NCBI GenBank assembly: GCA_021496505.1 | Contig: CP053031.1 | Span: forward strand, 1,542,001 to 1,606,000 | Reading direction: 5' to 3' | Length of the DNA: 64,000 nt | Source of the DNA: Thermoleophilia bacterium SCSIO 60948 | Lineage (GTDB): Bacteria; Actinomycetota; Thermoleophilia; Solirubrobacterales; 70-9 | Shown here: positions 34,468 through 42,326 of the stretch, piece after piece | Layout: the number at the start of each line of letters is the position of its first letter | Numbering within the stretch: position 1 is the first letter of the stretch | Made by a program: the position numbers and the translations under genes | The notes under the pieces: generated by a model | What the model saw: the letters and a program-made list of their open reading frames with translations, nothing else | Database searches by the model: none | What the model was told of the DNA's origin: nothing

Positions 34468-35232
34468 TCATCCGGAAGCCGGATGCAGCGCCGCGCGTCG
34501 CGCCGACTCGTGCGCGGCATCCTCGAGCTCGGACGGCAGGGGGGAGAGCTGCGCGGCCGCTTCGAATCCGAGTCCGCGCGCGATCAGGTGGTCGGCGAGC
34601 CAGGCGTTCTTGGGCAGCAGCGGGCCGTGCAGGTAGGTGCCGACGATCCCGTCGCGCCAGACGCCCTCGGCGCGATCACCGCCGTTGTTCCCATGTCCCG
34701 CGATCACGCGACCGAGCGGCCGCTCCCCGGCGTCCAGGTAGGTGCGCCCACCGTGGTTCTCGAACCCGGCGAGGGTCCGCGTCGAGCCCTCACCGGCGCC
34801 GAGCCCGGTCTCGATCGCGACGTTGCCGATCAGCCGCGGCCCGGGCTCGCGGCGCGTCTCGAGCCCGGCGAGCCCGAGTCCCTCGATCCGCTCGTCGCCG
34901 AGCTCGTAGAAACGGCCGAGTAGCTGATAGCCGCCGCAGACCGCGAGCATCCCGCCACCGGCAGCGGTGTGGGCCGCGATCGCCTCGCGCTTCGTCTCGC
35001 GCAGGTCGGCTGCGACGAGGCGCTGGTCGCGGTCCTGACCGCCTCCGATGTAGATCAGGTCGGTCTCGGCCGGGAGATCCTCGCCGAGCCCGGCGCTCGT
35101 CAGCTCGAAACCGATCCCACGCCACTCGCAGCGCCTCTGGAGGAAGAGGATGTTGCCGCGGTCCGCGTAGATGTTCATCTGCTCGGGATAGAGCCAGAGG
35201 ATCCGCAGGGCGCGATCGGGCGGGGCGCTCAT
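34468..35232 (-). CDS. gatD: Lipid II isoglutaminyl synthase, glutaminase subunit GatD
   Basis: 254 residues. Class I glutamine amidotransferase (CobB/CobQ-like). The nucleophile Cys is in GGGMLAVCGGYQLLGRFYEL and the catalytic His in VGTYLHGPLLPKNAWLADHL. The N-terminus (LRILWLYPEQMNIYADRGNI) is the GatD signature. GatD feeds ammonia to MurT, which amidates the alpha-carboxyl of D-Glu in lipid II. ATG 35232 overlaps the upstream methyltransferase stop and follows GGAGG. A perfect 7-bp hairpin (34469-34485) covers the stop codon. Confidence 0.93.
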   Translation of the reverse strand: MSAPPDRALRILWLYPEQMNIYADRGNILFLQRRCEWRGIGFELTSAGLGEDLPAETDLIYIGGGQDRDQRLVAADLRETKREAIAAHTAAGGGMLAVCGGYQLLGRFYELGDERIEGLGLAGLETRREPGPRLIGNVAIETGLGAGEGSTRTLAGFENHGGRTYLDAGERPLGRVIAGHGNNGGDRAEGVWRDGIVGTYLHGPLLPKNAWLADHLIARGLGFEAAAQLSPLPSELEDAAHESARRAALHPASG

Positions 35233-35987
35233 CGAGCCTCCAGGAGGACGAGGATGGAGTCGACGTGGAGTTCGTCGCTGGGCAGCCGCTCGCGGCCGAG
35301 CTCCGTGAACCCTGCCCGCAGGGCCTCCGAGACGAGCCCGTCCGCATCGAGGTCCCAGAGGATGTCGACCGAGTGACTCTCGGTGAGCTCGCCGTCAGGC
35401 GACACCGCCTGGCGAACGCGATCGACCTCGATCCGGCCCGGCTCGACGCGGAGGCCGACCGGCAGGCTCGAGAGGACCCAGCCGTCGCGCTCGCGGACGT
35501 CGGGGAGGGGAGGGGCGTCGTCAGGATCTCCGGCGATCGCGGCGGCCGTATCGGCGAGGACGACCGCGGCGAGCAGGCCCCCCGGCGCGATCCAGCCGTG
35601 AACCTGCTCGAGCAGCTCGGCTCGGGCGTCCGCCGGGAGCAGATGGAGGAACTGCATCGGGGCGAGCACGCGCGCGACCGAACCCGGGTCGACGTCGGCC
35701 TCGGCCGCTCCGGTGGCCAGGACGCTCAACTGCCCGGCGAGGCCGCGCTCGGCCGCACGCGCGGTGAGCTCCGCCGCCAGGGACGGGTCGCTCTCGACGG
35801 CGATCACGTCGGCTCCGGCGCCCGCGAGCTCGAGCGCGACGCGACCGGACCCGGCCCCGAGCTCGACGACCGGCCCCCGAGCCGAGAGCGCGAGCTCGAC
35901 CAGCCGCGGCAGATCGGCGCTGTAGCCGCCGCACTCGACGTCCTGCCACGCCGCAGCGCCTGTCGGGTCGGTGCCGATGGCGATCAC
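35229..35987 (-). CDS. Class I SAM-dependent methyltransferase inside murT-gatD
   Basis: 252 residues from GTG 35987, 7 bases after the murT stop. The SAM fold is clear: PVVELGAGSGRVALELAGAG (motif I), DVIAVESDPSLAAEL, and IAPGGLLAAVVLADTAA (about 140-155). The region after 170 is a beta-rich C-terminus ending DSILVLLEAR. It is co-translated with gatD through a 4-base overlap. murT and gatD are normally adjacent, so its insertion suggests a link to cell-wall precursors. The substrate is unknown. Confidence 0.8.
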   Translation of the reverse strand: MIAIGTDPTGAAAWQDVECGGYSADLPRLVELALSARGPVVELGAGSGRVALELAGAGADVIAVESDPSLAAELTARAAERGLAGQLSVLATGAAEADVDPGSVARVLAPMQFLHLLPADARAELLEQVHGWIAPGGLLAAVVLADTAAAIAGDPDDAPPLPDVRERDGWVLSSLPVGLRVEPGRIEVDRVRQAVSPDGELTESHSVDILWDLDADGLVSEALRAGFTELGRERLPSDELHVDSILVLLEAR

Positions 35988-35994
35988 GCCCCGA

Positions 35995-37398
35995 TCACGC
36001 CCAGTAGTCCTTGGCGAGGCCGCGGCGCGCGAGCAGGGTCCGCAGCTCGAGCAGGGCGGTGTAGGTGGGGAGGGCGAAGAGGCGCTCCCCGGCGAGCCCG
36101 ACGGCATGGTCGAGCGAGTCGGCGACCGATCCGATCGTCTCGATCCGATCGGCATCGATCCCGGCGTAGCGGAGGCGGAGGGCCAGCTCGGGCGCCCGCG
36201 TCCCGGCACAGACCACGCGATCGACGCCGCCGGCGAGGAGCTCGAAGTCGGCGTCCCAGATCCAGGAGACGTCGCGACCGTCGGCGATCCGGTCGTTGAG
36301 GGCGATCCAGACCGTCGCGTTCTCCGAGTCGGGGCCGCCGCGCGCGGCCTCGAGGCCGATCGTGCGGATCACCTCGTTCGCGCCGGCCGGGTTCTTGATC
36401 AGCAGGATCGAGACCGGGGTGCCGGCGACGTCGATCGTCTCGACGCGGCCGAACACGGCCTTCGTCCGCTCGATGCCGGCGACCGCGTTTCGCAGCGAGA
36501 CCCCGTCGTAGAGCGCCGTCGCGAGCGCCGCGAGCGCGTTGTAGACGTTGTAGAGGCCGGGCAGCGGGACCTCGAACGTGACCGTCTCGCCCGGCGTTCG
36601 GACCGTGACCGTCGAGCCGCCCATGCCGCGGAGCTCGATCCGGGTGGCGACGACGTCGGGGTCCGGGCGACGCGCCTCGCAGCGCGAGCACGAGTAGTGC
36701 CCGAGGTGGCCGACGAACGCTCGCTCATAGACGTACGGGGCTCCGCAGCGACGGCAGTGCTTCGCGTCGTGGGCGTGCTGGAGCTCGGGCAGCGCCTGGC
36801 TCACGTCGTCGATGCCGAAGAAGGCGACGCCCGGCCGGCGGCGCAGGTCGCGGTCGCGGCCGAGGTCGGCTACGAGCGGATCGTCGGCGTTGAGCACGAA
36901 CTGCGAGCTCCCCGACCGGGCGGTGACGACTCGCGCCCAGTCGTCGGCCAGGCGCTCGAGCTCGCCGTAGCGATCGAGCTGATCGCGGAAGAGGTTCGCC
37001 AGAGTGATCGTGCGCGGGCGAAGCTCGGCGGCGACTCGCGGCAGCCACGCCTCGTCGACCTCGAACAGGCCCTCGCGGCCGCTCCCGGCGAGCAGCGCGG
37101 TCGCGATCCCCCAGCTCATGTTCGAGCCGGCGCGGTTGTGGACGGGATGGCGTCCCGCGGCCTCGAGGCACGAGGCGATCATCCCGGCCGTCGTCGTTTT
37201 TCCGTTCGTCGCCGAGATCAGCGTCGATCCTTCGGGCAGCCGCGAGCGCATCCGCGACAGCGCATCCGGCTCGAGGCGCAGCAGCATGCGCCCCGGGAGC
37301 GTCGTGCCGCCCCCGCGGCCGGTCCGCCGGCTCACCTCGCCCGTGGCGCGGGCGAGCGCGAGCTTCGCCGCGAAGGTCGCGTCGGAGGCCCGGCTCAT
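35995..37398 (-). CDS. murT: Lipid II isoglutaminyl synthase, Mur ligase subunit MurT
   Basis: 467 residues. Mur-ligase fold ATPase that activates D-Glu of lipid II and amidates it with GatD-derived ammonia. The P-loop is TLISATNGKTTTAGMIASCL. A four-Cys zinc ribbon (CRRCGAPYVYERAFVGH, then SCSRC; about 215-240) is the MurT-specific insertion. LPGLYNVYNALAALATALY and the C-terminal DUF1727 region (about 320-460, IKNPAGANEVIRTI) complete the family pattern. There is no Shine-Dalgarno sequence; the ATG overlaps the stop of a 25-codon upstream ORF. Confidence 0.94.
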   Translation of the reverse strand: MSRASDATFAAKLALARATGEVSRRTGRGGGTTLPGRMLLRLEPDALSRMRSRLPEGSTLISATNGKTTTAGMIASCLEAAGRHPVHNRAGSNMSWGIATALLAGSGREGLFEVDEAWLPRVAAELRPRTITLANLFRDQLDRYGELERLADDWARVVTARSGSSQFVLNADDPLVADLGRDRDLRRRPGVAFFGIDDVSQALPELQHAHDAKHCRRCGAPYVYERAFVGHLGHYSCSRCEARRPDPDVVATRIELRGMGGSTVTVRTPGETVTFEVPLPGLYNVYNALAALATALYDGVSLRNAVAGIERTKAVFGRVETIDVAGTPVSILLIKNPAGANEVIRTIGLEAARGGPDSENATVWIALNDRIADGRDVSWIWDADFELLAGGVDRVVCAGTRAPELALRLRYAGIDADRIETIGSVADSLDHAVGLAGERLFALPTYTALLELRTLLARRGLAKDYWA

Positions 37399-37472
37399 GT
37401 GAGGCTCGGGGAGGGGGAGCGCGGCGCGCGGCGCCGGCCCCGCGGGGTCGTGAGGTGCGTGCCGTCGAGCAC
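37395..37472 (-). CDS. 25-codon upstream ORF coupled to murT
   Basis: GTG 37472 opens a frame of 25 residues (VLDGTHLTTPRGRRRAPRSP and on to SLT) whose TGA overlaps the murT ATG as ATGA. A TAACCT hexamer lies 7 bases before the GTG, so the mRNA would start at this codon. The peptide is basic and Pro/Ser-rich with no recognisable domain. Since murT itself has no Shine-Dalgarno sequence, the short ORF may deliver ribosomes to murT. Chance cannot be excluded. Confidence 0.4.
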   Translation of the reverse strand: MLDGTHLTTPRGRRRAPRSPSPSLT

Positions 37473-37479
37473 CGTGGGC

Positions 37480-37485
37480 AGGTTA
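37480..37485 (-). promoter_or_regulatory. -10 hexamer of murT operon
   Basis: Minus-strand TAACCT, 7 bases before GTG 37472 and 82 bases before the murT ATG. Confidence 0.4.
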
Positions 37486-37496
37486 GTCGTGGTCGC

Positions 37497-38219
37497 TCAG
37501 CCGGGCCTGCGCCCGACGAACCAGGTTCCCTCGCCCGTCGTGCCGCTCTCGACCTGGCGGATGCCCCGGCGTCCGAACCCGCGACGCAACACGGCCGCGG
37601 GGGTGTGGAACGGGGTCCGCGGGCCGATGCTCGAGACGACGATGACGCTGCCCCCGGGCCGCAGGACCCGTGCCGCCTCGCCGAAGAAGACCGGGACGTT
37701 GACCTGGGCGACGAGATCGAAGCTCTCGTCGTCGAACGGAAGCGCAGCGGCGTCGGCGACGCGAAAGGCGATCCTGCCCTCGGGGTCGAGTCCGACCTTC
37801 GACTGCGCCACGCGCACCATCTCCTCGGAGACGTCGACCCCGCGCACGCGGGCGCGGGGGAACTCCCTGGCGAGGAACAGCGCCGCCTCGCCGGTGCCCG
37901 TCCCGAGGTCGAGGACCCGCTCGGGATGCGGCTTGACGAGCAGGGCTGCTGAGGCGAGCGCGGCCAGGTGGTCGACCCCTCCGGCGCCCGTGCGCTCGTC
38001 CCAGCCCTCGGCGCGATCGGAGAAGAACCGGGTGACGGGCGCACGCAGGACCGGCCAGGTCCAAGGAGCCCGCGCGACGAGGCCGGTGATCGCGCGACCG
38101 ATCAGGCGCGTGTGGCGCGGCGGAGCGCCATCGCCTTCGCTCCCGTCGCGGCGGTCGCCGGACCCGGCGCGATCGTCCCTTCGCCCTGAATCGCTCACGC
38201 GCGACCCATCATGTCGCAA
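37497..38219 (-). CDS. Class I SAM-dependent methyltransferase
   Basis: 240 residues from TTG 38219; GTG 38198 is an equally possible start, and the first about 35 residues are low-complexity and charged. Motif I is RVLDLGTGTGEAALFLAREF, followed by RGVDVSEEMVRVAQSKVG, AAALPFDDESFDLVAQVNVP and ARVLRPGGSVIVVSS, the UbiE/Methyltransf_11 pattern. The C-terminus VESGTTGEGTWFVGRRPG is typical of small-molecule methyltransferases. It is divergent from the cyclophilin gene. Substrate unknown. Confidence 0.85.
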   Translation of the reverse strand: MRHDGSRVSDSGRRDDRAGSGDRRDGSEGDGAPPRHTRLIGRAITGLVARAPWTWPVLRAPVTRFFSDRAEGWDERTGAGGVDHLAALASAALLVKPHPERVLDLGTGTGEAALFLAREFPRARVRGVDVSEEMVRVAQSKVGLDPEGRIAFRVADAAALPFDDESFDLVAQVNVPVFFGEAARVLRPGGSVIVVSSIGPRTPFHTPAAVLRRGFGRRGIRQVESGTTGEGTWFVGRRPG

Positions 38220-38232
38220 CCCGCCGATCGTC

Positions 38233-38238
38233 TAGCCT
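38233..38238 (+). promoter_or_regulatory. -10 hexamer of cyclophilin gene
   Basis: TAGCCT, 9 bases before ATG 38248; no Shine-Dalgarno sequence. Confidence 0.4.
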
Positions 38239-38247
38239 CCCCGCCCG

Positions 38248-38952
38248 ATGTCCAGCCGCCGGCTTCCGATCCTGATCGCCTTCGTGGTCCTCCTGGCCGC
38301 GGCGGTCGCGGTCGTCCTGCTGACCCGCGACGACGAGCAGGGGGGAGGCGAGCCGACCGGCGCCTACCCCGAGGGTTGCGAGCCGGTAGCCGAATCCGAC
38401 CTGCCCGGCCCGCAGGAGTTCTCGCTCTCGGCGCCGAAGGGACCGCCGCCCTCCGGGCCGCTGCAGGCGACGATCACGACGAACTGCGGTGAGATGGTCG
38501 CCGACCTCGACACCGAGAACTTCCCGGAGACCGCCGCCTCGTTCGCCTACCAGGCCGAGGAGGGCGTCTACGACGACAACGTGATCTTCCGTGTCGAGCC
38601 GGACTTCGTGTTCCAGACGGGCAGCCCGACGCAGGACGCCACCGGCGACGCCGGGTACTCGATCAGCGAGAAGGTCCCCGCAGGCACCGAGTACCTGCGC
38701 GGAACGGTCGCGATGGGCAAGAGCGCGATCGATCCGGCCGGCGGCTCGTCGAGCCAGTACTTCATCGTCACCGCCCCGGCCGACGCCGGCCTACCGCCCG
38801 ACTACGCGGTCGTCGGTCAGGTCCGCGAGGAGGACTTCGACGTCCTCGACCGGATCAACGAGCTGGCCGGCACCCCGGACCCGGCGACGGGCCAGAGCGA
38901 GCCCCAAGAACCGCTCGTGGTCTCGTCCGTAGAGATCTCGGCCGAGGGCTGA
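38248..38952 (+). CDS. Membrane-anchored cyclophilin-type peptidyl-prolyl isomerase
   Basis: 234 residues. An N-terminal anchor (LPILIAFVVLLAAAVAVVLL, about 6-25) precedes an acidic Gly-rich linker, then a cyclophilin domain (about 72-230). Motifs: ENFPETAASFAYQAEEGVYD, the catalytic-Arg region VIFRVEPDFVFQTGSPTQDA, GTVAMGKSA, SSSQYFIVTA and YAVVGQVREEDFDVLD. Two Cys are extracytoplasmic. It should catalyse proline isomerisation in exported proteins. The hydrolase gene follows after 2 bases. Confidence 0.92.
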   Translation: MSSRRLPILIAFVVLLAAAVAVVLLTRDDEQGGGEPTGAYPEGCEPVAESDLPGPQEFSLSAPKGPPPSGPLQATITTNCGEMVADLDTENFPETAASFAYQAEEGVYDDNVIFRVEPDFVFQTGSPTQDATGDAGYSISEKVPAGTEYLRGTVAMGKSAIDPAGGSSSQYFIVTAPADAGLPPDYAVVGQVREEDFDVLDRINELAGTPDPATGQSEPQEPLVVSSVEISAEG

Positions 38953-38954
38953 GG

Positions 38955-39800
38955 GTGGCGAAGTTCGAGCCGCGCGAGTTCGAGCTCGAGCGCGGTGGTG
39001 TCGCGCTGCGGGGCGAGACGCTGGGGGAGGGCCCGGAGATCGTCCTCCTGCACGGGCTCACGGCCAGCCGCCGCTACGTAGTGCATCGCTCACGCGCGCT
39101 GCCCCGCGCCGGTCACCGGCTGATCGCGTTCGACGCCCGCGGCCATGGCGAGTCCGGCGGGGCCCCGGAGGACGTGCCCTACACCTACGACGAACTGGTC
39201 GCCGACCTCGAGGCCGTCGTGGACGATCAGGCTCAGGGCCGCCCGCTGCTCGCGGGTCACTCGATGGGGGCTCACACCGCCGCCGCGGCCGCGCTCGCCG
39301 ATCCCGATCGCTACGCGGGGCTCGTCCTGGTCGGGCCGGCCGTGGACGGTGGGCCGCCGGGCGGCGAGTCGATCGAGTACTGGGACCGACTCGCCTCCAG
39401 CCTCGAGGAGGATGGGATCGATGGGTTCGTGGCGGCACTCGGGCCGCACGATCCGGCGTGGGTCGAGACGATCGAGCGGATCACGCGCGAACGGATGTCG
39501 GCGCACCGCGACCTCGGCGCGATCGTTCGTTGTCTGCGCGAGATTCCGCGCTCGCAGCCCTTCGAGGGCATGGACGACCTCGCCGAGCTCGATCTGCCGG
39601 TCCTCCTCGTCGCCAGCCGCGACGAGGCCGACCCCGGTCATCCCTATGCGGTGGCCGAGCGCTGGGCCGCCCGGATTTCCGGCGCCGAGCTGATCAGCGA
39701 GGACGAGGGCGAGTCACCGCTCGCGTGGCAGGGCGGGAAGCTCTCCCGCGAGATCGCCGCCTTCGTCGCGAGCGATGGCGTCCGCCGACGGGTCGGCTGA
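38955..39800 (+). CDS. Alpha/beta hydrolase
   Basis: 281 residues. The oxyanion loop is EIVLLHGLTASRRY, then RLIAFDARGHGESGG, and the nucleophile elbow PLLAGHSMGAHTA with Ser103. LPVLLVASRDEADPGHPYAV gives the acid strand. The place of the catalytic His reads EGESPLAWQGGKLSREIAAF, with no His visible, so hydrolysis may rely on a different residue or be lost. It is probably co-transcribed with the cyclophilin gene. Substrate unknown. Confidence 0.85.
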   Translation: MAKFEPREFELERGGVALRGETLGEGPEIVLLHGLTASRRYVVHRSRALPRAGHRLIAFDARGHGESGGAPEDVPYTYDELVADLEAVVDDQAQGRPLLAGHSMGAHTAAAAALADPDRYAGLVLVGPAVDGGPPGGESIEYWDRLASSLEEDGIDGFVAALGPHDPAWVETIERITRERMSAHRDLGAIVRCLREIPRSQPFEGMDDLAELDLPVLLVASRDEADPGHPYAVAERWAARISGAELISEDEGESPLAWQGGKLSREIAAFVASDGVRRRVG

Positions 39801-39802
39801 CC

Positions 39803-39808
39803 TAGAAT
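39803..39808 (+). promoter_or_regulatory. -10 hexamer of PRC-like gene
   Basis: TAGAAT, 11 bases before ATG 39820, just after the hydrolase stop. Confidence 0.4.
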
Positions 39809-39819
39809 CCGAGGCCGGA

Positions 39820-40158
39820 ATGGACGACGGCAGCGCCATCCACTACTCGGCGGTCGAACCCGGTACCCCCGTCTACGGCTCCGACGAGCTCGAGGCCGGA
39901 AGGGTCCACCAGGTGGTCGACAACTACCGAGAGCACATCCTCGACGGCTTCGTCATCGAGCTCCCCGGCGGTCGCCGGGTGTTCGCCGACGCCCCGGAGG
40001 TGGCGCGGACCGCGGAGCGAGGCGTGACGCTCACGATCCCCGCGGCGAAGGTCGCCGAGCTCCCGCCGCCCGACAACGGTGCCGGCACCTTCCGGGCCGA
40101 CGCGCCGCAGGGCCGGATCGGCCGCCTGCTCGGCGGTCGCTGGAAGCGCGACAGGTAG
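39820..40158 (+). CDS. Small PRC-barrel-like protein
   Basis: 112 residues from ATG 39820. The stretch PGTPVYGSDELEAGRVHQVV followed by ILDGFVIELPGGRRVFADAP resembles PRC-barrel/DUF2171 domains, small beta-barrels found in photosynthetic, RNA-processing and stress proteins. The C-terminal 30 residues are basic. No membrane span or signal peptide. The function cannot be assigned; it stands just before the STAS gene. Confidence 0.6.
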   Translation: MDDGSAIHYSAVEPGTPVYGSDELEAGRVHQVVDNYREHILDGFVIELPGGRRVFADAPEVARTAERGVTLTIPAAKVAELPPPDNGAGTFRADAPQGRIGRLLGGRWKRDR

Positions 40159-40176
40159 ACCGCGACAGGGGGGTCC

Positions 40177-40200
40177 GTTATGCGGCCCCGACGTTGGGTA
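40177..40200 (+). promoter_or_regulatory. Candidate SigB/SigF-type promoter
   Basis: GTTA (40177-40180), 15 bases, then GGGTA (40196-40200), close to the SigF/SigB consensus GTTT-N13..15-GGGTA. It lies 11 bases before the GTG of the STAS gene, so a leaderless transcript would fit. Autoregulation by the sigma factor encoded at 41432 is the natural inference. Confidence 0.45.
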
Positions 40201-40211
40201 GGTACCCGCTC

Positions 40212-40571
40212 GTGACGGCCAGCGAGATCCGTACCGACCGAGACCCTTCGGGCCTCGCGGTGATCGCCGTCGCGGGCGAGCACGACCTGACCACCTCCGA
40301 GGAGCTCAAGACGCAGATCGAGACCGCGATCGGCGCCGGCGAGCCGGTCGTCGTCGACCTCGGGTCGGCGACGTTCGTCGACTCCTCGATCCTCGCCACC
40401 CTCGTCGACGGCGGGCGTCGCGCCGGATCGGCCGGCGTGGGCTACGCGCTTCTCATCCCGCCGGACGCCGCGGCCGGAGTCAAGCGGGTGGTCGAGGTGA
40501 CAGGGCTGCACGCCGCCGTCGAGATCGCCACGGAGCGCGACGAGGCGCAGCGCAGGGTGAGCGTCATCTGA
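40212..40571 (+). CDS. STAS-domain anti-sigma factor antagonist (RsbV-like)
   Basis: 119 residues from GTG 40212; the TTG at 40194 lies inside the putative promoter and is less likely. The STAS fold is clear: GLAVIAVAGEHDLTTSEELK and VVVDLGSATFVDSSILATLV, where the Ser after Asp is the phosphorylation site used in partner switching. Unphosphorylated, it should bind the RsbW-like kinase encoded next and release the sigma factor. The stop and the next start share one base (TGATG). Confidence 0.9.
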   Translation: MTASEIRTDRDPSGLAVIAVAGEHDLTTSEELKTQIETAIGAGEPVVVDLGSATFVDSSILATLVDGGRRAGSAGVGYALLIPPDAAAGVKRVVEVTGLHAAVEIATERDEAQRRVSVI

Positions 40572-41401
40572 TGAGCGGCACGTACGGGACCGAGGTCGTC
40601 GAGACACCGGGGGTCGGCCTTCGCCTGCCCGCCAAGCCTGAGAACGTCGCCCTCGTCCGGCATGCGCTCGCCGGGCTCGCCGCGGCCCTCGGCGCCGAAG
40701 AGGGCACGATCGCTGACCTCAAGACGGTCGTCACCGAGGCCTGCATGAACGTCTGCCTCCACGCCTACGCCGGTGAGGACGGACCGCTCGAGGTCCGCGC
40801 CTGGGGTGAGGGCGGCTCGATCCACGTCCGGATCCGCGACCAGGGCGCCGGAATCCGCCCGGTGGCCGACGATGGGCGGAAGTCGCTGCGCCTGGGGCTG
40901 CCGCTGATCGCCGCGCTCACCTCTGACTTCGAGATTCGCCGCTCGCCCGATGGGGGCACCGAGGTCGGACTGACGCTCCCGCTGGTGCCGAGTCCCGCTG
41001 ACGCCGAGGACCCGACCCCGCCGACGGCTCCGACGGCGACGGAGATCGACGTTCCCGCGGGTGAGTTCGTCGGACCGATCCTCTCGCGCGTCGTCTCGAT
41101 GACGGCCACGAAGGCGAACTTCTCGATCGACCGCCTCTCCGACGCGGTCCTGCTCTCCGATGCGCTCTCGACCCACGCTCCCGACTCCTACCTCGGCGGC
41201 ATGGCGCGGATCTCGATCTCGCAGGACGAGAGCCAGTTCGAACTTCAGATCGGGCCGCTCGTCGCCGGCAGCGGCGGGACGCTCGTCGAGCGCCTCGCGA
41301 TACCCGGCGTCGGGATGTCGCTCGCCGCGCTCGCCGACGAGGTGGCCGTCGAATCCGACGGCGAGGCGGATTACGTGCGGGTGACGCTCAGCGGCAGCTG
41401 A
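40571..41401 (+). CDS. RsbW/SpoIIAB-like anti-sigma kinase with duplicated C-terminal domain
   Basis: 276 residues, twice the usual RsbW length. The N-terminal half (about 15-140) is a GHKL ATPase: LKTVVTEACMNVCLHAYAG (N box), RIRDQGAGIRP (G1), SLRLGLPLIAALTSDFEIRR (G2). A Pro/Thr-rich linker follows. The C-terminal half (about 158-276) again looks like this fold (PILSRVVSMTATKANFSIDR, SQFELQIGPLVAGSGGTLVE) but lacks the ATP-binding boxes. It should bind the SigB/F-type sigma encoded convergently and phosphorylate the STAS protein; the second half may be a sensor or dimer partner. Confidence 0.88.
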   Translation: MSGTYGTEVVETPGVGLRLPAKPENVALVRHALAGLAAALGAEEGTIADLKTVVTEACMNVCLHAYAGEDGPLEVRAWGEGGSIHVRIRDQGAGIRPVADDGRKSLRLGLPLIAALTSDFEIRRSPDGGTEVGLTLPLVPSPADAEDPTPPTAPTATEIDVPAGEFVGPILSRVVSMTATKANFSIDRLSDAVLLSDALSTHAPDSYLGGMARISISQDESQFELQIGPLVAGSGGTLVERLAIPGVGMSLAALADEVAVESDGEADYVRVTLSGS

Positions 41402-41413
41402 GGCCCGGCGAGC

Positions 41414-41428
41414 CCTCGAAGTCCGAGG
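41414..41428. terminator. Small hairpin between convergent RsbW-like and sigma genes
   Basis: CCTCG-AAGTC-CGAGG, 5 bp perfect, in the 30-base gap between the two stops. Weak evidence. Confidence 0.25.
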
Positions 41429-41431
41429 AGC

Positions 41432-42229
41432 TCAGGAGGGGGCGGATGCGCCTGGGTCGGCGCCCGCGACCTCGCGCAAGGTGTTGAGCGCGCGCCTCAG
41501 GATGCGCGAGATGTGCATCTGCGAATAGCCGACGCGCTCGGCGATCTTCGACTGCGTCAGGTCCTCGACGAAGCGCAGCCGCAGGACCTCGCGCTCGAGC
41601 TCGGACAGCGCACCGAAGCTGGCGCGCAGCGCGGCGCGGTCCTCGACCAGCTCGAACCCTGGGTCGTCGCCGCCGATCCGCTCCGAGATCGAGCCGTCCT
41701 CGGCCGCGTCGCCCGACGGCGGCTGGTCGAGCGACATCGTCCGGCGCGCGTCGGAGGCCTCGAAGGCCTCGAGGACGTCCGCCGGTGTGATCTCGAGGTG
41801 GGCGGCGATCTCGTCGACCGTCGGCGAGCGCTCGAGCTCGTTGGAGAGCGTCGCGATCGCGCCGTCGACGTCGCGGATTCGCTCCTGCAGTCCGCGCGGG
41901 ACTCGCATCACCCAGACGCGGTCGCGGAAGTGGCGACGCAGCTCGCCGAGGATCGTCGGGCCGGCGAAGGCGGCGAACGGCACGCCGCGCTCGGGGTCGA
42001 AGCGGCCGAGCGCCGCGACGAGACCGAGGCTCGCGACCTGGATCAGGTCCTCGCTCGGCTCGGCGCCGCCCGAGTAGCGCATCGCCAGGCTGCGGGCGAA
42101 CGGGAGGAAGCGACGGACGATCTCCTCGCGGGCTGCGGGATCGCCGGTCGCGTGAAATCGCTTCAGGAGCTCCCGTTCCTCGGCGAGTGCCTCGTGCGGG
42201 CCCGGGTTCTGGGGGGCCTCGGTGCTCAT
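41432..42229 (-). CDS. SigB/SigF-family RNA polymerase sigma factor
   Basis: 265 residues. Region 2: LLKRFHATGDPAAREEIVRR, EDLIQVASLGLVAALGRFDP and PFAAFAGPTILGELRRHFRD. Region 3: VPRGLQERIRDVDGAIATLS. Region 4: SELEREVLRLRFVEDLTQSK and IAERVGYSQMHISRILRRAL. This is the group 3 SigB/F/G type controlling general stress. It is convergent with its presumed antagonist pair (STAS and RsbW-like), forming a partner-switch module in 2 kb. No clear promoter is seen upstream. Confidence 0.93.
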   Translation of the reverse strand: MSTEAPQNPGPHEALAEERELLKRFHATGDPAAREEIVRRFLPFARSLAMRYSGGAEPSEDLIQVASLGLVAALGRFDPERGVPFAAFAGPTILGELRRHFRDRVWVMRVPRGLQERIRDVDGAIATLSNELERSPTVDEIAAHLEITPADVLEAFEASDARRTMSLDQPPSGDAAEDGSISERIGGDDPGFELVEDRAALRASFGALSELEREVLRLRFVEDLTQSKIAERVGYSQMHISRILRRALNTLREVAGADPGASAPS

Positions 42230-42326
42230 CGCGAGAGATCGGTCGTGCGCAAGACGACACGCAGGCTACGCAAACGCTGACGCCGGGGCGAACGTTCCGC
42301 GTCTGGACGGATGGACGGGGGTGCGT

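Noticed and set aside
42290-42297. GAACGTTC as a LexA box upstream of the sigma gene
   Set aside because: The half-sites touch; the 4-base spacer required by the SOS consensus is missing.
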